Below, one piece after another: positions 45,641-52,104 of a DNA stretch of 64,000 nt. Both the position numbers and the translations under genes were made by a program. The stretch comes from Acidobacteriota bacterium. GTDB lineage: Bacteria; Acidobacteriota; Blastocatellia; Pyrinomonadales; Pyrinomonadaceae. The stretch's first letter is position 1. The number at the start of each line of letters is the position of its first letter. The DNA lies in contig JAFDVK010000012.1 in NCBI GenBank assembly GCA_018269005.1, positions 991,420 to 1,055,419 on the forward strand. Direction: 5' to 3'. The notes under the pieces were generated by a model that saw only the letters and a list, made by a program, of their open reading frames with translations, had not been told where the DNA came from and did not search any database.

Positions 45641-46993
45641 ATGGCCATTCTTCCAACCGAACAGATCGAAGCGAATTTCGCGGACATTCATCCCGCGATG
45701 ACCGATCCGGAGGCGGCGGTCGAAGCTAACCGCTGTTTATTCTGCTACGACGCGCCGTGCATGCACGCGTGTCCGACGCACATAGATATTCCGGGCTTCA
45801 TCAAGAAGATCGCGAGCGGAAATCTAAAAGGTTCTGCCCGTGTGATCTTCGACGCAAACCCGATCGGCGCGACCTGTGCAAGAGTCTGCCCTGTCGAGGT
45901 GCTCTGCGAAGGTGCGTGCGTCGAGAACACGCTTCTCCAAAAACCGATCGAGATCGGACGTCTGCAGCGACATGCAACGGACTTCGCATTCGAGAATAGG
46001 ATACAGCTCTTTGAGGCTGGCGAGCCGAACGGAAGGTCGGTTGGCATTGTCGGTTCGGGCCCTGCGGGAATCTCGTGTGCAACGTACCTTGCAAGGCTTG
46101 GCTATTCGGTCACCGTTTATGAGAAGCGTTCGCTCGCGGGCGGCCTCGACACATACGGAATGGCGGAATACAAGATGGCCCAAACCGTCTCACTCGATGA
46201 GATCGAACAGGCGGCGAACCTCGGCGTCGAGTTCGTACTCAACGTCGAGATCGTGTCAGAACCGGGAGCGATAGCGACTGGGTCAAGGTCCTTCGCCGAT
46301 CTTCAACAACAGCACGACGCGGTATTCATCGGCGTAGGGCTCGGTGCGACCAACAAGCTCAACATTCCCGGCGAAGAACTCGAAGGCGTGTATGACGCTC
46401 TTCATCTGATCGAAAAGATCAAGACCCGTGAATGGGGTTCCGTGCCTATCGGCAAGACCGTCGTCGTGATCGGCGCAGGCAACACCGCCGTCGATGCCGC
46501 GACGCAGGCAAAACGCCTCGGTGCCGAAAAGGTCGTAATGGCGTATCGCCGTTCTGAAAGCGAAATGCCCGCTTACAATTACGAATACGAACTCGCAAAA
46601 CACGACGGCATCGAATTTGTGTGGCAGGCGAAACCTGTCGCCATCGTCGGCGACGCATCGGGCAGGCACGTCGCATCTCTTCGATGCGAAATGACAGGTT
46701 CATCCGAAACCTTCGACATTCCCTGCGAAATGGTCATCAAGGCGACCGGCCAGCAGAAGCAGAGTTCATTCTTTGCTGATGTCGTCGGCGTCGATGTGGA
46801 CGAAAAAGGTCGCGTCGTCGTGAACTCGCAAATGCAAACCTCTGATCCAAAAGTTTTCGCCGGCGGCGATTGCGTGAACGGCGGCGGCGAGGCCGTCGAA
46901 GCCGCTCAAATGGGCAAACTCGCCGCCATCGGTATTCACGAACTACTCACGGGCGAGACCGTTGAATTCGCAGGAATTTTGAAAATATCTTGA
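45641..46993 (+). CDS. preT: NAD-dependent dihydropyrimidine dehydrogenase, FAD/Fe-S subunit PreT
   Basis: A 450-residue subunit that passes electrons from NADH through FAD and Fe-S centres to PreA, which reduces uracil or thymine (reversible). The N-terminal cysteine set is C32, C35, C40 and C44 (CLFCYDAPCMHAC) plus C79, C83, C89 and C93. The FAD motif is VGSGPAGISCATYL (138-151) and the NAD(P) motif VVVIGAGNTAVDAATQA. A run of about 11 residues at 206-216 (SEPGAIATGSR) matches the coding repeat of the 31 kb gene and is an apparent insertion in the FAD-domain region. In most genomes preA is adjacent; here four toxin-antitoxin genes lie in between (1.6 kb). Confidence 0.94.
   Translation: MAILPTEQIEANFADIHPAMTDPEAAVEANRCLFCYDAPCMHACPTHIDIPGFIKKIASGNLKGSARVIFDANPIGATCARVCPVEVLCEGACVENTLLQKPIEIGRLQRHATDFAFENRIQLFEAGEPNGRSVGIVGSGPAGISCATYLARLGYSVTVYEKRSLAGGLDTYGMAEYKMAQTVSLDEIEQAANLGVEFVLNVEIVSEPGAIATGSRSFADLQQQHDAVFIGVGLGATNKLNIPGEELEGVYDALHLIEKIKTREWGSVPIGKTVVVIGAGNTAVDAATQAKRLGAEKVVMAYRRSESEMPAYNYEYELAKHDGIEFVWQAKPVAIVGDASGRHVASLRCEMTGSSETFDIPCEMVIKATGQQKQSSFFADVVGVDVDEKGRVVVNSQMQTSDPKVFAGGDCVNGGGEAVEAAQMGKLAAIGIHELLTGETVEFAGILKIS
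46256..46284 (+). repeat. SEPGAVATG coding repeat inside preT
   Basis: 29 bases differing at one position from the two copies at 31144 and 31207, translated in the same frame as SEPGAIATGS. The host gene is unrelated to the TPR protein that carries the other copies. Confidence 0.88.
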
Positions 46994-47007
46994 TATATCC
47001 ATATATA
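46979..47007 (+). promoter_or_regulatory. Candidate promoter of the brnT-brnA operon
   Basis: TTGAAA (46979-46984) and TATATA (47002-47007) are 17 bases apart, starting inside the last codons of preT. The A+T-rich symmetric stretch TATATCCATATATA around the -10 box could hold the operator, since BrnA proteins repress their own promoter. Predicted start about 9 bases before the brnT ATG. Confidence 0.55.
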
Positions 47008-47022
47008 ACAGTATAATTGAAA

Positions 47023-47307
47023 ATGGAAACTGAGGAATTCGAATGGGACGATGAAAAGAACACGGACAACATTAGGAATCACGCGATCGCCTTTGATACG
47101 GCGATTCGAGCATTCGATGATGAAAGGGCGATTCCATTCGCGGATCGCGAACATAGCCGTGTTGGAGAACAGCGGTATGCGTTGCTCGGGATGTGCGAAG
47201 CGGGACTTGTCTTCATCTCATTCACTTATCGCGGCTCGCGGACTCGGATCATAAGCGCACGGCGTGCCAGCCGCAGAATGGAACGAATTTATGCTGAAAA
47301 CGATTGA
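47023..47307 (+). CDS. brnT: BrnT-type ribonuclease toxin
   Basis: A 94-residue protein starting METEEFEWDDEKNTDNIRNHAIAFDTAIRAFDD, the conserved BrnT opening (F-x-W-D...K...N..KH..), and ending in RIISARRASRRMERIYAEND, the conserved basic tail. BrnT is an RNase that stops translation and is neutralised by BrnA in a tight complex. The normal gene order, toxin first, is kept. An upstream TTG at 47017 is less likely than ATG 47023. The open frame is intact, so the module is probably functional. Confidence 0.88.
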   Translation: METEEFEWDDEKNTDNIRNHAIAFDTAIRAFDDERAIPFADREHSRVGEQRYALLGMCEAGLVFISFTYRGSRTRIISARRASRRMERIYAEND

Positions 47308-47635
47308 ACAAAGAAAGGTTAAAACCCTTACCGGCATCGACGCAGAGATGTCTCGTATGAAACGTCTTCCACGCGGCACTTTTCGTGCGAAGACCGGAGC
47401 CACAAGCCCTGCGAACTGCAAGGTGAAGATCACGATGTATCTTGATGCGGATGTTTTGGCGTATTTTAAGGAGCGGGCGGCGCAGCCGAATGCCGCTCCG
47501 TATCAAACGCAGATCAACAATGAGTTGCGTAAGATCGTAGAAAACGGGGCAAAGAAAACCGCATCGGTCGGGCGGGACATCTTGAACGACAAGAAATTCT
47601 TAAAGGCGTTGAAGAAGAAGTTGGAAACCGTGTGA
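47291..47635 (+). CDS. brnA: BrnA-type antitoxin
   Basis: A 114-residue protein overlapping brnT by 17 bases. The basic N-terminal part (GIDAEMSRMKRLPRGTFRAK) wraps the toxin in this family. The C-terminal part (VKITMYLDADVLAYFKERAAQPNAAPYQTQINNELRKIV) is a ribbon-helix-helix DNA-binding fold. An alternative start at 47264 lies deeper in brnT. It neutralises BrnT and autorepresses the operon in known systems. Confidence 0.85.
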   Translation: MLKTIEQRKVKTLTGIDAEMSRMKRLPRGTFRAKTGATSPANCKVKITMYLDADVLAYFKERAAQPNAAPYQTQINNELRKIVENGAKKTASVGRDILNDKKFLKALKKKLETV

Positions 47636-47805
47636 ATCGAACATCGTGAGCCCATTTTGCCCCTCGCGAAGCGGTATTTGCCAGCAAGTAGAGAAATGAA
47701 TGATTGATCTAGTCGTCTACGCTGTTGCAGTCACAATCGGTTGACTGACCTTGTTTATCAAGAGACGTCTGGTCGGTTTTATGACGCGGGTCGGGAATCC
47801 GTTTG

Positions 47806-47814
47806 TGATATGAT
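47806..47814 (+). promoter_or_regulatory. Candidate extended -10 promoter of the UPF0175/PIN pair
   Basis: TGATATGAT (TG-N-TATGAT) at 47806-47814 is a close match to an extended -10 box and lies 9 bases before the ATG, so the message would be nearly leaderless. No -35 match at the proper distance. The remaining 170 bases behind brnA hold no gene that I can support. Confidence 0.35.
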
Positions 47815-47823
47815 TCCGGTAAT

Positions 47824-48087
47824 ATGTCTGTAACTATCTCATTACCTACAAATATTGAAAGGCATTTGGCGGCTGAATGGGGAAGTGCGTTCGAGCGCAA
47901 GACGTTGGAGGCGTTGGCGGCAGAAGGTTGCCGTTCGGGAGCATTGAGCGTTGGCGAAGTTGCTCGAATGCTTGAAATGTCCATCAATGAAGCCGACGGA
48001 TTTTTAAAAGAACGAGAAATTTACGCTTATGAAACTTTGTCTGATATTGATCGGGGCGTAGATCTTGAGGAATTACTGGCAAAATGA
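47824..48087 (+). CDS. UPF0175-family small protein (antitoxin-like)
   Basis: An 87-residue protein: MSVTISLPTNIERHLAAEWG, then an alpha-helical part with a helix-turn-helix-like segment (GALSVGEVARMLEMSINEADGFLKEREI). UPF0175 proteins regularly precede DUF3368 PIN-domain genes as presumed DNA-binding antitoxins, and that is the arrangement here, with an ATGA overlap to the next gene. Confidence 0.82.
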   Translation: MSVTISLPTNIERHLAAEWGSAFERKTLEALAAEGCRSGALSVGEVARMLEMSINEADGFLKEREIYAYETLSDIDRGVDLEELLAK

Positions 48088-48548
48088 TCGTCGTTTCGGA
48101 CACTACGCCGATAAATTACCTGGTCCTGATTAATGAGACGGAAATTCTGCAGAAACTCTTTGGCAAAGTCATCCTTCCAGAATCTGTTTGGAAAGAACTA
48201 AATGACCTTGGATCACCTGACGAAGTTCTCGATTGGGTTGAAAACCTGCCAGCTTGGGTTGAGATACGGACGGCAAAAGTTATCGATCAAACTTTGAATC
48301 TTGATAGAGGCGAACAAGAAGCCATTTCGTTGGCGAAAGAACTAAATGCCGATCTGCTGCTTATAGACGACCGGAAAGCAAGAAATATCGCCATCGAACG
48401 CGGCTTCAACATCGCCGGCACGATCAATATTCTCGAAATCGCACATAAGCGAAATCTGCTTGATATCAACATTGCTTTCAAAGCACTTCAAGAAACAAAC
48501 TTCAGAATATCGCCAAACTTATTGCAAAAAATATTAGACCGTAATTAG
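48084..48548 (+). CDS. DUF3368 PIN-domain ribonuclease-like toxin
   Basis: A 154-residue PIN-fold protein. The first acidic residue is Asp6 in VVSDTTPINYL; the middle acidic residues lie in LDRGEQEAISLAKEL and the last in LLLIDDRKARNIA, with the TINILEIAHKRNLL helix typical of DUF3368. PIN toxins cleave RNA with a metal held by these acids. Starts within the stop of the UPF0175 gene. Its local sequence is more A+T rich than the pyrimidine genes on either side, consistent with acquisition. Confidence 0.85.
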   Translation: MIVVSDTTPINYLVLINETEILQKLFGKVILPESVWKELNDLGSPDEVLDWVENLPAWVEIRTAKVIDQTLNLDRGEQEAISLAKELNADLLLIDDRKARNIAIERGFNIAGTINILEIAHKRNLLDINIAFKALQETNFRISPNLLQKILDRN

Positions 48549-48597
48549 TTTGTTTTTATTTGCACCATATTTTTTATCTGCGGGTTAGAAGACTCTT

Positions 48598-49851
48598 ATG
48601 GCTGATTTAAGCATAAATTTCGCAGGAATAAAATCTCCTAATCCCTTCTGGCTCGCGAGTGCGCCGCCGACGAATATGGGTTCGATGATCGAACGTGCGT
48701 TTGACGCCGGTTGGGGCGGGGCGGTTTGGAAGACGCTGGGCGAGCCGATCGTGAATGTTTCGTCGCGGCTTGCTGCGATCGATCACGGAGCGATGCGTAT
48801 GATCGGCTTGAACAACATCGAGTTGATCACCGACCGGCCGCTCGAGGTGAATCTCAAAGAGATGGCCGCGTGCAAGAAGAAATATCCGGGCCACGCCGTG
48901 ATCGCGTCCTTGATGGTCGAATCGAAAAGGGAAGCGTGGCATGAGATCGTCAAACGCACGCAAGATACAGGCTGCGACGGCTTTGAGCTGAACTTCGGCT
49001 GCCCGCACGGCATGAGCGAACGCGGAATGGGAGCCGCGATGGGGCAGGTGCCCGAATACACGTGCATGGTCACCGAATGGGTCAAAGAGGTCAGCGAAAT
49101 TCCCGTGATCGTCAAACTTACACCGAACGTCACGCACATTCTTCCGCCCGGAAAAGCCGCACAGAATGGCGGAGCCGACGCGGTCTCGCTCATCAACACG
49201 ATCAATTCGATCGTCGGCGTCGACGTGGACACGATGGTGCCGTATCCGAACGTCAACGGCATGGCGGCCCACGGCGGATACTGCGGCCCGGCGGTCAAAC
49301 CGATCGCGCTGAATATGATCGCCGAACTTGCCCGCGACGCGGAGTTCAACATTCCGATCAGCGGCATCGGCGGCGTTTCGAATTGGCGTGATGCGGTGGA
49401 GTTTTTGCTGCTAGGTGCGGGAAGCGTTCAGGTGTGTACGGCCGTGATGCATTACGGCTACCGCATCGTCGAAGATATGATCGACGGGCTCAATAACTAC
49501 CTTGATGAGAAAGGCTACGCGTCCGTCAACGACATCGTCGGCAAGTCTGTCGAACGCGTTACCGACTGGGGCAACCTCGACCTGAACTACGACGTCAAAG
49601 CACACGTAAACGAAGAGCACTGCATTCGCTGCAACCTTTGCTACGTCGCGTGCGAGGACGGCGCCCATCAGAGCTTCGAATTTGTCGAATCCAACGGCCA
49701 CCGCTATCCGCGCGTGATCGAAAAAGAATGCGTCGGCTGCAACCTATGCTACCTCGTATGCCCTTCTCCGGGAGCGATCACAATGGAACGCCGCGACGAC
49801 GGAAGTTCACCGCAAACGTGGAAAGAAAGGATCAGCGTATCACCCGAATGA
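48598..49851 (+). CDS. preA: NAD-dependent dihydropyrimidine dehydrogenase, catalytic subunit PreA
   Basis: A 417-residue FMN-containing TIM barrel like dihydroorotate dehydrogenase, with two C-terminal 4Fe-4S motifs: C342-C345-C348-C352 (CIRCNLCYVAC) and C378-C381-C384-C388 (CVGCNLCYLVC). Substrate and FMN segments include LASAPPTNMG, NFGCPHGMSERGMG, GISGIGGVSNWRDAVEFLLLGAG. It reduces uracil and thymine to the dihydro forms, or the reverse, with electrons relayed from PreT. In mammalian DPD a cysteine in the loop after GERGMG acts as proton donor; by eye the matching place here is Met (GAAMGQ). A secreted-protein gene overlaps the stop as ATGA. Confidence 0.94.
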   Translation: MADLSINFAGIKSPNPFWLASAPPTNMGSMIERAFDAGWGGAVWKTLGEPIVNVSSRLAAIDHGAMRMIGLNNIELITDRPLEVNLKEMAACKKKYPGHAVIASLMVESKREAWHEIVKRTQDTGCDGFELNFGCPHGMSERGMGAAMGQVPEYTCMVTEWVKEVSEIPVIVKLTPNVTHILPPGKAAQNGGADAVSLINTINSIVGVDVDTMVPYPNVNGMAAHGGYCGPAVKPIALNMIAELARDAEFNIPISGIGGVSNWRDAVEFLLLGAGSVQVCTAVMHYGYRIVEDMIDGLNNYLDEKGYASVNDIVGKSVERVTDWGNLDLNYDVKAHVNEEHCIRCNLCYVACEDGAHQSFEFVESNGHRYPRVIEKECVGCNLCYLVCPSPGAITMERRDDGSSPQTWKERISVSPE

Positions 49852-50696
49852 AAATACTCACACTATCGCTCCTAATCACCGTCATCTCTGTTTGTGGCTC
49901 CTTTGCGCAGGGAACGAAGGAGACCGGTCCCAACTTCGACATCGTTGATTTCAACAAGAAGGTCGAGACCGCCGAGTGGCTCGTCAAGTACGACGTCGTT
50001 GCATGGAAAACGACTGACGTTCTGGTTGCTCAGGACAAAGCGGAGTTGACTAAACTCGGTCCGGAATGGTTTTGCATCGAGGATAAAGGAAAAGGCCTTT
50101 GGCACGCGCTGTATGGCAGGATCGAGGCCGGAACGTATAACGTCGCGGTCCATTATCTAATGGATGCCGCCGGGAAGATCACTAAGACCTCGGAAAAACT
50201 CGACCAAAAGATGCTTGACGGTTATGCGGCTGCACTTGCGACCGCCAGAGTCAGACTCGAGACAAAGGTCCCAAAAGGTTCGGTCAAATTCAACCAATAC
50301 ATTCGACGCGATTCTGACGGTACGTTTGAAGTTTGGATGATGCCCGCATTCCAGACGAACGGGGTCGCCGTATTCGGCGGGGAAGGCATTTACCGACTAA
50401 ATGCAGCGGGCGACAAGATAACTTCTGACAGCAGCTACTTTCAGCCTGCTCTACGCGGCTTCCAAGCGACACCTCCTCGCGAGATCTGGCTTAACTACAG
50501 TGAGTTAGAGAAGCCAACCCTAGGCTCGGTCTTCTTCGTGCTCTATTACAAGGAGTATTTTACAAGCATAATGATCGATAACGCGGCAAGTACGAGTACA
50601 CTCATCAAGGATCCAAAGAACGGCGAATATATGTGGGTCAATATAGAAAAGGACCTACGAGAACACCCACCATCCGTAAAACCGAAAAAGCCATAG
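49848..50696 (+). CDS. Exported protein of unknown function
   Basis: A 282-residue protein with a signal peptide (MKILTLSLLITVISVCGSFAQ). The mature part is mixed alpha/beta with no motif known to me; segments such as NFDIVDFNKKVETAEWLVKYD and GVAVFGGEGIYRLNAAGDKI look like a compact periplasmic domain. The ATG overlaps the preA stop (ATGA), so it is translated with preA, the last clear gene of the cluster. The frame continues upstream inside preA but the signal peptide fixes the start. Confidence 0.75.
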   Translation: MKILTLSLLITVISVCGSFAQGTKETGPNFDIVDFNKKVETAEWLVKYDVVAWKTTDVLVAQDKAELTKLGPEWFCIEDKGKGLWHALYGRIEAGTYNVAVHYLMDAAGKITKTSEKLDQKMLDGYAAALATARVRLETKVPKGSVKFNQYIRRDSDGTFEVWMMPAFQTNGVAVFGGEGIYRLNAAGDKITSDSSYFQPALRGFQATPPREIWLNYSELEKPTLGSVFFVLYYKEYFTSIMIDNAASTSTLIKDPKNGEYMWVNIEKDLREHPPSVKPKKP

Positions 50697-50792
50697 GGCG
50701 CCAATAGGCGCTCAATAGCTAATTCCTAGGTTACTGGATCTCATCGGCAAACGCGGGAAGAAAAGCTGGGAGCGTTGGATAAAAACCTTCAT

Positions 50793-51932
50793 CTACGGCT
50801 GTTGCGCTTGAGCCTTGGCCTTCTCGATCCGTTTATCGAGAAACTCTTTACCCTTCGGGAAAAGTTCCAGGTATTTATCAAAATCCTTTTGGGCTTCGGC
50901 TTCTTTCCCAAGCATCAAATAAGCTATCCCGCGAGTCGCATAAGCAGTCGCAGCAGCGCGTGGAGGCAGCATTCGAATTGCTTTTGCAGCGTCCGCTACC
51001 GCGCCGTCATAGTCCTTTAGTCCAAGTTTTACCTTCGCACGCACTTCATAGGCAAACGCTTCGTTCGGATCGAGCCGAAGACCTTTTTCAACGGTCGTTA
51101 GTGCTTTAGAATAATCGCCGGCCCTTTCGTATAGCGATGCCAGCTCACCGTATATTGTGACAATGGTTCTTGCCTGCTCAAGACGTTCATCTGCCATCCT
51201 GGCTTCTTCTGGCGACTTGGGTCTATCTGCGGAGCGTTGTACGATGATAACCGTTTCCTGTCCGCTTACGATGTCTTTGCCATGGACCTGAGGAAGAGCG
51301 ACCGACGAACTTGCGACCGTTTTGCCTTCGACGGGCGGAGGTCCACCGTCCGAGTTCTCGACCTTTTCAATAAAATTCTCGAGAATAGATGTCGCTTTGC
51401 CATAGTCGTTCTTGCGTATATAGTTGTGAGCCAAGCCTAGCTGCGCGCCCGCAAGGTCAGGACGCAGGAGCGTCGCGGCCTCGTAGTCAGCGATCGAACC
51501 GTCAAGATCGCCGAAAAAGAACCGTATCATTCCGCGGGTAGATAATACGTTCGCGGTCTTTGCGCCATTTGCGGCCGCAAGATCAAGATCCGCGAGGATC
51601 TTACTCATATCCTGGCCGAGGATCATGTTCACGTTTGCCCTTCGCTCATAGAGCGACCCGTCAGAAGAATCCATCGCTATCGCTTTGTTGAGGTCCTCAA
51701 GTGATCCGTGAAAGTCGCCGATCATGCGTTTAAGATCGGCCCGAAGGGTCAGAGATACAAGGACATTCTTATCCTTCTCTACATCCCGATCTAAAACCTC
51801 GATCGCATCGCGAAATTTTCCTGCAGCCATCAAGTCGACGGCCTTGCGGTTAGGTTGGGGCTTAGATTGTCCGAACGCCGGAATCGCAAATAACGCAAGG
51901 AGAAGCAGAATGGAGAGTGTGAAGTTTCTCAT
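50793..51932 (-). CDS. Exported TPR protein
   Basis: A 379-residue protein with a signal peptide (MRNFTLSILLLLALFAIPAFGQ). About seven TPR units follow, the clearest at residues 25-125 and 275-365 (GDYSKALTTVEKGLRLDPNEAFAYEVRAKVKLGLKDYDGAVADAAKAIRML). A Pro/Gly-rich insert at about 195-245 separates two TPR groups. The start at 51932 is chosen for the signal peptide; the frame extends to 51977. Convergent with the preceding secreted-protein gene. No catalytic motif. Confidence 0.8.
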   Translation of the reverse strand: MRNFTLSILLLLALFAIPAFGQSKPQPNRKAVDLMAAGKFRDAIEVLDRDVEKDKNVLVSLTLRADLKRMIGDFHGSLEDLNKAIAMDSSDGSLYERRANVNMILGQDMSKILADLDLAAANGAKTANVLSTRGMIRFFFGDLDGSIADYEAATLLRPDLAGAQLGLAHNYIRKNDYGKATSILENFIEKVENSDGGPPPVEGKTVASSSVALPQVHGKDIVSGQETVIIVQRSADRPKSPEEARMADERLEQARTIVTIYGELASLYERAGDYSKALTTVEKGLRLDPNEAFAYEVRAKVKLGLKDYDGAVADAAKAIRMLPPRAAATAYATRGIAYLMLGKEAEAQKDFDKYLELFPKGKEFLDKRIEKAKAQAQQP

Positions 51933-52104
51933 AATTAAGTTTAAGCAGCGCGTGGACTTTTTAAAGTATATAGTCACTAGTCCGACGATAACAACCCCGA
52001 AAACGCATCAGCTTACGTAGACGGAAACGCGAGTTCGTCGAATCGAAACGGTACGTACTACTTCATGCGATTTAAGGCCATTCGAAGCTCCGCCAAATCC
52101 GAAT

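Noticed and set aside
50698..50711. Terminator between two convergent genes (GCGCC, AATA, GGCGC)
   Set aside because: Only a 5-bp stem and no T-run on either strand.
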